Shown here piece after piece: positions 1 through 8,048 of a DNA stretch of 45,649 bases; the stretch's first letter is position 1; every line of letters starts with the position of its first letter. The position numbers were made by a program, and so were the translations under genes. The DNA is from an uncultured Clostridium sp. Its GTDB lineage: Bacteria > Bacillota > Clostridia > TANB77 > CAG-508. Below the pieces are notes generated by a model. The model did no database searches, was not told the origin of the DNA, and saw only the letters and a program-made list of their open reading frames with translations. The DNA lies in contig CAKNIZ010000014.1 in assembly GCA_930980855.1 (NCBI GenBank), positions 1 to 45,649 of the forward strand, in the 5' to 3' direction.

Positions 1-21
1 GATTTTGTTTTCTAAGTTCTT

Positions 22-78
22 AAGAAAAATTTTCCGATACTTCTTGACACTAATTCAAGAAAATTTTCCGATACTTCC
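22..78. repeat. Short tandem-like direct repeat downstream of hydA
   Basis: Two near-identical 21-22 base copies, at 22-43 and 57-78, share the core TTTTCCGATACTTC and differ by one A in the A-run; they are spaced 35 bases apart. They lie just past the 3' end of the hydrogenase gene. The centre of each copy (GAAAATTTTC) is self-complementary. The window edge prevents seeing whether more copies follow. Function unknown. Confidence 0.5.
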
Positions 79-91
79 ATATATAATTTCA

Positions 92-1834
92 CTAAAATAT
101 TTTATATTTTTCTTTTTCTGCATAATGTGTATGTAAAAGTTCGTGCGCTTTTTCTTCTCCTGGTTTTCCAATATATTCTTTATAAATTTTTTGTAGTACT
201 GGATTATCTTGTGATTTTCTAATTGCACTCTTTTCATCTATTGAATACATTGCTTCTGCTCTTTTTCTTCTTACATCAACTGCTGACCTTATTTTAGAAC
301 TCTTTATTGGTTGACCTCCACCCATTATGCATCCACCTGGGCAAGCCATAACTTCAACAAATTGATAATCCGCTTTTCCGCTTTTTATTTCTTCCATTAT
401 TTTCTTAGCATTTCCTAATCCATGTGCAACTGCTACTTTTATTTTTTCTTCTCCTATTTGTATTTCTGCTTTCTTTATTCCTTTTTCTCCTCTTACTGCT
501 TCAAATTCTACATTTGTTAGCTCTTTACCTGTAATCATTTCATATGCTGCTCTTAAAGCTGCTTCCATAACTCCACCTGTAGTTCCAAATATTGCTCCTG
601 CTCCTGTTGCTTCTCCCATTGGATTATCAAATACTTCATCTTCTAACATACTGAAATCTATATTTGCTTGTTTTATCATTCTAGCAAGCTCTCTTGTGGT
701 AATAACTGCGTCTACATCATCTAGTCCATTTACTTTCATTTCTTCTCTTTGTCTTTCATATTTTTTAGCAATACATGGCATTACTGACACCACATATATT
801 TTGCTTGGGTCAATATTATTTTTTTCTGCAAAATATGATTTTATAACAGCCCCTAACATTTGATGTGGAGATTTGCAACTAGATAAATGTGGTATATTTT
901 CTGGATAAAACATTTCAGTATATTTTACCCATGCAGGACAACATGATGTTGTCATTGGTAGATTATCCTTATTTTTGTATCTTTTTACAAATTCAGTTGC
1001 TTCTTCCATAATAGTAAAATCTGCACCTGTATTTGTATCAAATACTTTATCAAAACCTAAAGCTTTTAGTGCTGATACCATTTTTCCAGTAACATTTGTA
1101 CCTATTTCCATTCCGAATTCTTCTCCAAGTGCAACTCTTACAGATGGAGCAGTTTGAACTACTACATATGTATCTGGATCCTTTAGTTTTGCCCATACAT
1201 CATTTATATTTTCTTTTTCATGAAGTGCTCCTGTTGGGCATGCTTCTATGCATTGACCACAAAATGTACAATCTACATCGTTTAAGCTATGGTCATATGT
1301 TGTTGAAATACAAGAATCGAATCCTCTATTTATACAATCAATTGCACCAATTTGTTGTACTCTTTTGCATGTTGCAACACATCTCCTACAAAGTATACAT
1401 TTGTTGAAATCTCTTACTATTGATGGAGATTTATCATCTATTTTATGTTCTGACCTTTCTCCAACAAATTCATTATCTAATACATTGAATTTTATAGCTA
1501 GGTCTTGTAATTCACAGTTTCCTGAACGCGTACAAGTTAAGCAGTCTTTAGCATGATTTGAAATTATTAAATCTAGGATAACATGTCTAGCCTCTAATAC
1601 ATTTTGTGTATTTGTATGAACAACCATTCCTTCTTCAACGGTTTGAATGCAAGATGTTGCAAAACCTCTTCTTCCTTCTACTTCAACAATACACATTCTA
1701 CAGTCTCCAACTTCATTAATGTCCTTTAAAAAGCATAGTGTTGGAATATCTATTCCTGCTTGTCTAGCTGCATCTAGTATTGTTGTTCCTTCTGGTACTA
1801 CCACTTTTTTATCATCTATTTTTAAATTTACCAT
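92..1834 (-). CDS. hydA: [FeFe]-hydrogenase catalytic subunit (HydA/HndD type)
   Basis: Catalytic subunit of a soluble multimeric [FeFe]-hydrogenase, reducing protons to H2 with electrons from ferredoxin and NADH. The 580 residues carry the full modular set: an N-terminal [2Fe-2S] domain (Cys34, 45, 48, 62), a His-Cys3 cluster (His94, Cys98, 101, 107), two [4Fe-4S] clusters (Cys146-156 and Cys189-199), and the H-cluster domain. All three H-cluster signatures are present: TSCCPAW (296-302), MPCIAKKYE (352-360) and MACPGGC (496-502) followed by MGGGQP. The C-terminal small-subunit-like region is intact. It is the last gene of a three-gene operon, 19 bases after hydB. The order hydC-hydB-hydA matches trimeric electron-bifurcating hydrogenases such as that of Thermotoga; bifurcation is inferred from the subunit set. 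Confidence 0.96.
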   Translation of the reverse strand: MVNLKIDDKKVVVPEGTTILDAARQAGIDIPTLCFLKDINEVGDCRMCIVEVEGRRGFATSCIQTVEEGMVVHTNTQNVLEARHVILDLIISNHAKDCLTCTRSGNCELQDLAIKFNVLDNEFVGERSEHKIDDKSPSIVRDFNKCILCRRCVATCKRVQQIGAIDCINRGFDSCISTTYDHSLNDVDCTFCGQCIEACPTGALHEKENINDVWAKLKDPDTYVVVQTAPSVRVALGEEFGMEIGTNVTGKMVSALKALGFDKVFDTNTGADFTIMEEATEFVKRYKNKDNLPMTTSCCPAWVKYTEMFYPENIPHLSSCKSPHQMLGAVIKSYFAEKNNIDPSKIYVVSVMPCIAKKYERQREEMKVNGLDDVDAVITTRELARMIKQANIDFSMLEDEVFDNPMGEATGAGAIFGTTGGVMEAALRAAYEMITGKELTNVEFEAVRGEKGIKKAEIQIGEEKIKVAVAHGLGNAKKIMEEIKSGKADYQFVEVMACPGGCIMGGGQPIKSSKIRSAVDVRRKRAEAMYSIDEKSAIRKSQDNPVLQKIYKEYIGKPGEEKAHELLHTHYAEKEKYKIF

Positions 1835-1853
1835 ATCTTCCTCCTACTACTTA

Positions 1854-3710
1854 TTATCCAATTGCATGAAATGGACAAGTTTTTATACAAGTACCACATT
1901 TAATACATTTTGCTTGATTTATTACTCTTTTGTCTCTTCCTTCTCCTTCAATTGCTCCTACTGGACAACTCTTTTGACATATTCCGCAACCTTTGCATTT
2001 TTCTTCATCTATTTGTATTTTTGCTAAAGCTTTACATTCCATTGCTTTACATTCTTTTTCAATTGCATGTTGTCTAAATTCATCTCTAAAGTATTTCATG
2101 GTACTTATTACTGGATTTGGTGCACTTTGTCCTAGTCCACATATACTTGATTTTTGTATATTTACGGCTAATTTTTCTAGTCTATATATGTCGTATTCTT
2201 CTCCCTCTCCGGAACATAGTTTTTCCAATATTTCTAGCATTCTTTTTGTACCGATTCTACAAGGAGTACATTTACCACAACTTTCACTTACAGTAAATTC
2301 TAAATAGAATTTTGCTAAACATACCATACATTTTGTATCATCCATTACTATAAGTCCACCTGAACCCATCATTGAACCTATTTGTTTTAATGATTCATAA
2401 TCTATTGGTGTGTCTAAATGCTCTTTTGGAATACAACCACCTGATGGTCCTCCTGTTTGTGCAGCTTTGAAGTCTCTACCATTTGGTATTCCTCCACCTA
2501 TATCATATACAATTTCTCTTAATGTAGTTCCCATTGGTACTTCAACTAGTCCAACATTATTTACATTTCCTCCTAATGCAAATACTTTAGTTCCTTTTGA
2601 ATTTGCTGTTCCTATTGATGAATACCATTCTGGTCCTTTTAATATTATTTGTGCAATATTTGCATATGTTTCAACATTGTTTATAAGAGTTGGTTTTCCC
2701 CATAGTCCTGATTGCGCTGGATATGGAGGCTTTACTCTTGGTTGGCCTCTTTTTCCTTCTATTGACTCTAATAGTGCCGTTTCTTCTCCACATACGAAAG
2801 CTCCTGCTCCTAATCTTATTTCTATATCAAAAGAGAAATTTGTTCCAAATATGTTTTCTCCAAGTATTCCATAATCTCTTGCTTGGTTAATTGCAATTTG
2901 CAGTCTTTGCACTGCTATTGGATATTCAGCTCTTACATATATAAATCCTTTTTTAGCACCTATAGCATAACCTGCTATTTCCATTGCTTCTAAAACGGCA
3001 TGTGGGTCTCCTTCTAGTATACTTCTATCCATGAATGCTCCTGGGTCACCTTCATCTGCATTGCAGACTACATATTTTTCATTTCCTGGTGAATCTTTTG
3101 TACTTTTCCATTTCTTGCCTGTAGGAAATCCTGCTCCACCTCTACCTCTTAATCCTGATTTTGTTATTATGTCTATAACTTCATCACCGTTCATTTCTGC
3201 TAATACTCTTGCTAAAGCTCTATATCCATCAAAGGCTATGTATTCATCTATATCTTCTGGATTAATTACACCACAGTTTTTAAGTGCAATTCTTTTTTGC
3301 TTTTTATAAAAAGTTAAGTCATCTAGTTTTTGAACTTTGCTTCCATCTATGTCTTTACATAATAATCTTTCTACTATTTTGCCATTCATTATATGTGATT
3401 CTATTATTTCTTCGCAATCTTCTGGTTTTACCATTGCATAAAATGTGTCTTCTGGTCTTATTATTACGATTGGGCCTTTTGCACAAAGTCCAAAACAACC
3501 AGTTTTTATTACTCTTACATTCTGTATGTTTTTTTCTTTTATTATTCTTTTAAAGTTTTCTAATATTTCTGGTGATTTTGATGATGTACATCCAGTTCCC
3601 TGACATACTAGAATATGTTTTTCTCTTGTATCTGCTTTTGTATTTTTTCTTAAATCTAATTCTTTTCTTTTTTCAGCTCTAATTTTATTTATTTCTTCTA
3701 AGGTTTTCAT
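1854..3710 (-). CDS. hydB: Hydrogenase NADH/flavin subunit (NuoF-like HydB/HndC)
   Basis: NuoF-like subunit that binds FMN and NAD(H) and passes electrons to HydA. The 618 residues show an N-terminal thioredoxin-like [2Fe-2S] domain (Cys36, 41, 72, 76), the glycine-rich NADH/FMN loop GLRGRGGAGFPTG (about 186-198), the CNADEGDPGAF motif, the NuoF [4Fe-4S] motif SCGKCTPCRIGTKR, and a C-terminal two-cluster ferredoxin domain (CKGCGICQKSC and CIKCGTCIKTC). This N- and C-terminal extension is typical of hydrogenase HydB rather than complex I NuoF. The start has the RBS AAAGGAGG. It sits between hydC (19 bases upstream) and hydA in one operon. Confidence 0.95.
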   Translation of the reverse strand: MKTLEEINKIRAEKRKELDLRKNTKADTREKHILVCQGTGCTSSKSPEILENFKRIIKEKNIQNVRVIKTGCFGLCAKGPIVIIRPEDTFYAMVKPEDCEEIIESHIMNGKIVERLLCKDIDGSKVQKLDDLTFYKKQKRIALKNCGVINPEDIDEYIAFDGYRALARVLAEMNGDEVIDIITKSGLRGRGGAGFPTGKKWKSTKDSPGNEKYVVCNADEGDPGAFMDRSILEGDPHAVLEAMEIAGYAIGAKKGFIYVRAEYPIAVQRLQIAINQARDYGILGENIFGTNFSFDIEIRLGAGAFVCGEETALLESIEGKRGQPRVKPPYPAQSGLWGKPTLINNVETYANIAQIILKGPEWYSSIGTANSKGTKVFALGGNVNNVGLVEVPMGTTLREIVYDIGGGIPNGRDFKAAQTGGPSGGCIPKEHLDTPIDYESLKQIGSMMGSGGLIVMDDTKCMVCLAKFYLEFTVSESCGKCTPCRIGTKRMLEILEKLCSGEGEEYDIYRLEKLAVNIQKSSICGLGQSAPNPVISTMKYFRDEFRQHAIEKECKAMECKALAKIQIDEEKCKGCGICQKSCPVGAIEGEGRDKRVINQAKCIKCGTCIKTCPFHAIG

Positions 3711-3729
3711 TTTGACCTCCTTTACTAAA

Positions 3730-4212
3730 CTAGTTCTTTTTTTCTAATTCATTTATTACTTCGTCTAATTTTTTTACTGTTGCATGACCATACACTTCGT
3801 TATTTACTGTGAATACTGGTGCTATACCACATGCTCCAACACATCTTGTTGTATCTATTGAAAACTTACCATCTTCAGTTGTTTTTCCTTCTTCTATTTT
3901 CAATCTGTCTTTTAGCCTATCTAGTATTGATTGTGAACCTTTTACGAAACATGCTGTTCCTAGACAAACTGATATATTATATTTCCCTTTTGGCTCTAAT
4001 GTAAATCTTGAGTAAAATGTTATTACTCCAAATATTTCTGCCATTGGTAGCCTTAAGTAATTTGATATTTCTAGTTGTGCAAGTTTTGGAATATATCCAT
4101 ATTTTTCTTGAACATCGTTTAGTATTGGTATTAGGTTTTCTTTGTCTACTTTGTATTTTTCTAATATTTCTTTCATTTCTTCTTTGATTCTTTTTTCGAT
4201 ACATTCACACAT
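3730..4212 (-). CDS. hydC: Hydrogenase NuoE-like [2Fe-2S] subunit (HydC/HndA)
   Basis: Small thioredoxin-fold [2Fe-2S] subunit of the trimeric hydrogenase. Its 160 residues match the NuoE/HndA length; the cluster ligands are Cys83, Cys88 (CLGTAC), Cys124 and Cys128 (CVGAC), after a helical N-terminal domain with the FYSRF motif. It is the first gene of the hydC-hydB-hydA operon. The ATG is preceded by an AAAGGAGG site lying inside a hairpin, with a sigma-70-type promoter immediately upstream (annotated separately). Confidence 0.94.
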   Translation of the reverse strand: MCECIEKRIKEEMKEILEKYKVDKENLIPILNDVQEKYGYIPKLAQLEISNYLRLPMAEIFGVITFYSRFTLEPKGKYNISVCLGTACFVKGSQSILDRLKDRLKIEEGKTTEDGKFSIDTTRCVGACGIAPVFTVNNEVYGHATVKKLDEVINELEKKN

Positions 4213-4216
4213 AAAA

Positions 4217-4242
4217 AATAGCCTCCTTTACTTGAGGCTATT
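4217..4242 (-). terminator. Terminator hairpin overlapping the hydC RBS
   Basis: A perfect 9-bp inverted repeat, AATAGCCTC / GAGGCTATT with an 8-base loop, is followed on the minus strand by TTTTTT, as in an intrinsic terminator for tcdA. The same 3' arm contains the GGAGG ribosome binding site of hydC, and the 5' arm overlaps the -10 element of the hydC promoter. Only transcripts entering from upstream would contain the whole hairpin. Confidence 0.7.
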
Positions 4243-4268
4243 ATATCAAAGTGGATTTTAAATTACAA
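4240..4268 (-). promoter_or_regulatory. Promoter of the hydrogenase operon
   Basis: On the minus strand TTGTAA (4268-4263) and TATAAT (4245-4240) are separated by exactly 17 bases. The -35 box is the last sense codon plus the stop codon of tcdA. The predicted start lies inside the downstream hairpin, so this promoter would make a leader lacking the full hairpin. Confidence 0.6.
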
Positions 4269-5018
4269 TATTTTTTCTACATTCATTTCTCCTACAGTTT
4301 TTTGCATCAAATTATTTATTACTTTATAACTAATCATAAGTCCTGCAATTGAAGGGACAAAAGAAATGCTACCTACAACCTTTTTCTCTTCATTATTAGG
4401 TACTTTGATTGGTTCTTCTTCTGAATAAACAACATCTAGCTTTTCAACATTTCTTTTTCGTAATTCTTTTCTAATAACTTTAGCAAGTGGACATACTTTA
4501 GTGTTATATATATCTTCTAATTTTAATTTGGTAGGATTTAATTTATTTCCAGTTCCTAATGCAGATATTATATTTATATTATTCTTGTTTGCAAACTCTA
4601 TAATTCTAATTTTAGCAGTCACAGTATCAATTGCATCTACAATATAATCGACATCTTTTAAGTGTTCAAATAATTCCACATTTTCATTTTGATTTCCTAC
4701 AAACTCTTTATATGTAATAACATTAACATTTGGATTTATTTCCTTTATTCTTTCTTCTTCCACATCTACTTTATACCTGCCCAATGTTTTTGTTGTTGCA
4801 ATTATTTGTCTATTAATATTGCTTAAATCTACTTTGTCAAAATCTATTAATGTAAAATTTCCTATTCCCGCTCTTACTAATCCTTCTACTACATATGAGC
4901 CTACTCCACCAAGGCCAAAAACTGCAACGTGTTTTTGTTGCAGTTTCTTCAAATTTTCCTCACCTATTAGTAATTCTTCTCTTTGAAATATTTCTCTTTC
5001 CATTTTTTTCTCTTTCAT
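4263..5018 (-). CDS. tcdA: tRNA threonylcarbamoyladenosine dehydratase (E1-like, TcdA)
   Basis: ThiF/MoeB-type E1-like enzyme that uses ATP to cyclise t6A37 of ANN-decoding tRNAs to ct6A. The Rossmann nucleotide-binding loop FGLGGVGSYVVEGLVRAG is near residue 34, followed by the acidic/arginine region DFDKVDLSNINRQI typical of E1 enzymes, then SALGTGNKLNPTKL and a KVCPLAKVIRKELRKR segment that separates TcdA from MoeB/ThiF. Length, 251 residues, fits the family. Two starts are possible: ATG at 5018 without a clear RBS, or ATG at 5003 behind GAAAGAG. The gene ends directly at the hydrogenase operon promoter. Confidence 0.88.
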   Translation of the reverse strand: MKEKKMEREIFQREELLIGEENLKKLQQKHVAVFGLGGVGSYVVEGLVRAGIGNFTLIDFDKVDLSNINRQIIATTKTLGRYKVDVEEERIKEINPNVNVITYKEFVGNQNENVELFEHLKDVDYIVDAIDTVTAKIRIIEFANKNNINIISALGTGNKLNPTKLKLEDIYNTKVCPLAKVIRKELRKRNVEKLDVVYSEEEPIKVPNNEEKKVVGSISFVPSIAGLMISYKVINNLMQKTVGEMNVEKIL

Positions 5019-5055
5019 TTTTTAATTAATTTGATATTGGCTATAATTTATTACA

Positions 5056-5176
5056 AAATAATTATTTAAAATCTTGTATATTCAAAATTTTGCAGTTCCG
5101 CGCAGTTTGGAACGAAAGTGACAGTAAGGAACAAAAAATTTTAGAATATACAAGATTTGCAAACTTTTAATTATTT
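5056..5176. repeat. Palindromic intergenic element, copy R1
   Basis: A long hairpin. The arms AAATCTTGTATATTC (5069-5083) and GAATATACAAGATTT (5144-5158) enclose AAAATTTT/AAAATTTT and the core stem GTTCC/GGAAC, which holds GCGCAGTTTGG and an inner AC-GAAA-GT mini-hairpin. Imperfect pairing extends to about 5056-5176. It lies between the ftsH 3' end and tcdA, and shares its core with copies at 12.3, 19.7, 28.2 and 30.6 kb. Confidence 0.85.
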
Positions 5177-5190
5177 ATTACTCTTAAGCC

Positions 5191-7005
5191 TTATTCAAAA
5201 ATTTGTTCAAATTCTTCTTCATTAATTACTTCTTTTTCTAGTAATTTTTCAGCCACCATATCCAATTTATCTCTATGAGCTCTTAATATCATTTGAGCTT
5301 TTTCATAAGCATCTTCTAGTATTTCTTTAACTTCTTTTCCGATTGCATCTTCTAAATTATTTCCTAGAAGTTCTACTTGATATGGATCTTTTTCTAAGTT
5401 CATTGACATAGGTCCTATTTTATCACTCATTCCATAAACAGTTACCATATCTCTTGCTATTTTCATAGCCACTTCTATATCATTACTTGCACCTGTTGAA
5501 ATATCATCTAAAGCTACTTTTTCTGCTGCTCTACCACCAAGAAGAGAAATAAGTTTTTCTTCCATTTCTGTTTTAGATACATAGAATTTATCTTCATTTG
5601 TCTTGTACATTGTATATCCACCAGCAATTCCTCTTGGTATAATAGATACTTCTTTTATATCTTTTTGTGTTTCTAAATATCTACTTACAACAGCATGTCC
5701 TGCTTCATGATATGCAGTTAACTTTTTATCTTTTTCTGAAACAATTCTATTATGTTTTTCTAGTCCAACAGTAACTTTCTTTACAGCATCTTCTATATCT
5801 ATATTTTCTATCGCTTTATGCTTTTTGTTAGTTGCTATAATTGCAGCTTCATTCAATATATTTTCAAGTTCTGCACCAGTAAATCCTGCAGTATCTCCTG
5901 CAATAGATTTTAAGTTAACATCTTTTGATAATTTTTTATTTTTACTATGGATTTTTAAAATTTCTTCTCTTCCTCTTAAATCTGGAAGTGCTATTGTTAT
6001 TGTTCTATCAAATCTTCCTGGACGAAGAAGTGCCTCATCTAGCATTTCAGGTCTATTTGTTGCAGCAATAACTATTATTGATTGATCTGAATCGAATCCA
6101 TCCATTTCGACTAACAATTGATTTAATGTTTGGTTGTTTTCTGTATCTGCTCCATTTGAGCTAGCTCTTCTTGAACCAATTGCATCAATTTCATCTATAA
6201 ATATTATACATGGAGAAACTTTTTTTGCTTTTTCAAATAATTTTCTAACTCTTGAAGCTCCAAGACCTGCAAACATCTCTACAAATTCAGAACCACTCAT
6301 TGATATAAATGGAACATTTGCTTCTCCTGCTATAGCTTTTGCAATTAATGTTTTTCCTGTACCAGGTTTTCCACAAAGTAGTACTCCTCTAGGAGTTTTT
6401 GCTCCCATTTTTGTATATTGTTCTGGTCTTTTTAAAAATTCAACAATTTCTAACATTTCTGCTTTTTCTTCATCTAAGCCTGCTACATCATTAAATGTTA
6501 TTTTATCTTCAGAAATGTCTGGGTCATATACCTTTCCTTTATCTCCTAATCCTTGCATTTGAATTATTAAAATAACCAAAATTACTAAGATTATTGTTGG
6601 TAAAAGTGTAATTATGCTTTCAGATACTGTAACTAGGATATTTCTTGGCTTTTGAATTAATTCTATGTCATTCTCTGTATTGTCATCCTGAGTTTTTTCT
6701 TGTACTAACTCTACAAAAGCCTGAGTACTAGGCACTATTGCTGTTTTTTCTTCTTCTACATCTTTATATTTTAATTTAACTGATGTGCTTCCAACAGTCA
6801 TCTCTATTTTTTCAATTTTGCCTTCATTAATGTCTTTTATTAATTGTGTATATGCGACATTCTTTTCATCATTATTTTGGTTATTAGTTAGGATTAATCC
6901 AACTGCAAAAACTGCTAATACAATTAATATAGGTATAATTGTAAATAAAACTTTTTTCCATTTATTTTCTTGTGAATTATTTTTCTTATTGTCTTTGTCT
7001 GCCAT
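5191..7005 (-). CDS. ftsH: ATP-dependent zinc metalloprotease FtsH
   Basis: Membrane-anchored AAA+ protease that degrades misfolded membrane and regulatory proteins. Two membrane segments (about 18-40 and 130-150) flank a small extracytoplasmic domain. The AAA module has Walker A GKPGTGKT (212-219; the second residue is Lys where Pro is usual), Walker B IIFIDEID (267-274), and the second region of homology with RPGRFDR. The pore-loop region reads MFAGLGASRVR, with Ala where most FtsH have Val. The zinc motif HEAGH is at 433-437 and the third ligand Asp is in ASNDIEVA (509). Length, 604 residues, is normal. The RBS AAGGAAG supports this ATG. It follows the DUF1189 gene by 14 bases. Confidence 0.96.
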   Translation of the reverse strand: MADKDNKKNNSQENKWKKVLFTIIPILIVLAVFAVGLILTNNQNNDEKNVAYTQLIKDINEGKIEKIEMTVGSTSVKLKYKDVEEEKTAIVPSTQAFVELVQEKTQDDNTENDIELIQKPRNILVTVSESIITLLPTIILVILVILIIQMQGLGDKGKVYDPDISEDKITFNDVAGLDEEKAEMLEIVEFLKRPEQYTKMGAKTPRGVLLCGKPGTGKTLIAKAIAGEANVPFISMSGSEFVEMFAGLGASRVRKLFEKAKKVSPCIIFIDEIDAIGSRRASSNGADTENNQTLNQLLVEMDGFDSDQSIIVIAATNRPEMLDEALLRPGRFDRTITIALPDLRGREEILKIHSKNKKLSKDVNLKSIAGDTAGFTGAELENILNEAAIIATNKKHKAIENIDIEDAVKKVTVGLEKHNRIVSEKDKKLTAYHEAGHAVVSRYLETQKDIKEVSIIPRGIAGGYTMYKTNEDKFYVSKTEMEEKLISLLGGRAAEKVALDDISTGASNDIEVAMKIARDMVTVYGMSDKIGPMSMNLEKDPYQVELLGNNLEDAIGKEVKEILEDAYEKAQMILRAHRDKLDMVAEKLLEKEVINEEEFEQIFE

Positions 7006-7019
7006 TTGCTTCTTCCTTT

Positions 7020-8039
7020 CTATCTTTCCCTTATATTAGCTTGTGGTTCCGGATTATCGTTATTATTTATTTTTCCTTCTGACTTTTCTTTTTGGTCTTT
7101 TTCTTCTTTCTTGTCCTCTTTTTTATTTTCTTGTTTTGTTTTATCTTCCATTGGCTCTTCTTTTAATTCTTTATTAAGAATTTGTACTTGTATTTGTACT
7201 TTCTTTTTTATTATTTCAGAACGCATAATTAATAGTACTGCTATTAGATATACGTATGAAACTAGTGTGTACATTATTTGGAAGTATGGAATTACAAATC
7301 CTGTAAATAAGTTTGTTATCATATATATTAGATTTATTATTACAGATAATGTAATTGCTGATATACTTATACTATATATTGCGCCATATTTTAATGGCAA
7401 TCTAATTATTCTTGTTATAATAAAGCCTAGTAGAGATAAAGCTATTGTATCTAATATCCCTGTCATAGAATAGGTTAAGAATATTGATACAAATACAACT
7501 GCAAATACATTTGCAAGTAATGTATAACCGTTTTCTCCATTAGCATAGTTTAGTATAAATTCTTTATTAATCTGATTAACATCAAAAGTATTGCTTATTT
7601 CTTCATAACTTTGTGTAATAATGCTTGTACTATTTGCTTGTTTTAAAAGTATATTGTTCTTTGTTAAAGTAACAACCATTCCGTCAAAATCTCTCATTTC
7701 ATCTTCATTATATGTTTCTGCATTTGAAAGAATTATTTTAAAATCCATATATTCATGATTTTCTATTATTACATCATTTTCACTTTCTAGGCTAAAAGTA
7801 TTATCTTGAAAATAGAAATTTGGAACTTGTTCTTGAACATAGTTCATTGCCTCATCTATTATTTGTGAAAATTTGAATATATATGCCAATGACATAATTA
7901 GTGAAAATAATAAAATTAATTTCACTAAATACATCATTGCTCTTCCTAAACCTTCTCCTGCTATAACATGATATTTGTCAAAATCGAATATGCTCATTTT
8001 TAATCTTTTAAAAAATGATAATCTAATTTCTTTCTCCAT
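7020..8039 (-). CDS. DUF1189-like multi-spanning membrane protein
   Basis: The 339-residue protein resembles DUF1189 membrane proteins: an N-terminal SFFKRL..SIFDFDKY segment, one membrane helix (about 35-60), an extracytoplasmic region of about 110 residues, then four hydrophobic helices (about 173-275). The C-terminal tail (about 290-339) is very rich in Lys and Glu and likely cytoplasmic. The family function is not established. It lies between cysS (9 bases upstream) and ftsH (14 bases downstream), so is probably co-transcribed with both; a link to membrane protein quality control is only a guess from position. Confidence 0.6.
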   Translation of the reverse strand: MEKEIRLSFFKRLKMSIFDFDKYHVIAGEGLGRAMMYLVKLILLFSLIMSLAYIFKFSQIIDEAMNYVQEQVPNFYFQDNTFSLESENDVIIENHEYMDFKIILSNAETYNEDEMRDFDGMVVTLTKNNILLKQANSTSIITQSYEEISNTFDVNQINKEFILNYANGENGYTLLANVFAVVFVSIFLTYSMTGILDTIALSLLGFIITRIIRLPLKYGAIYSISISAITLSVIINLIYMITNLFTGFVIPYFQIMYTLVSYVYLIAVLLIMRSEIIKKKVQIQVQILNKELKEEPMEDKTKQENKKEDKKEEKDQKEKSEGKINNNDNPEPQANIRER

Positions 8040-8048
8040 TTCTTCCTC

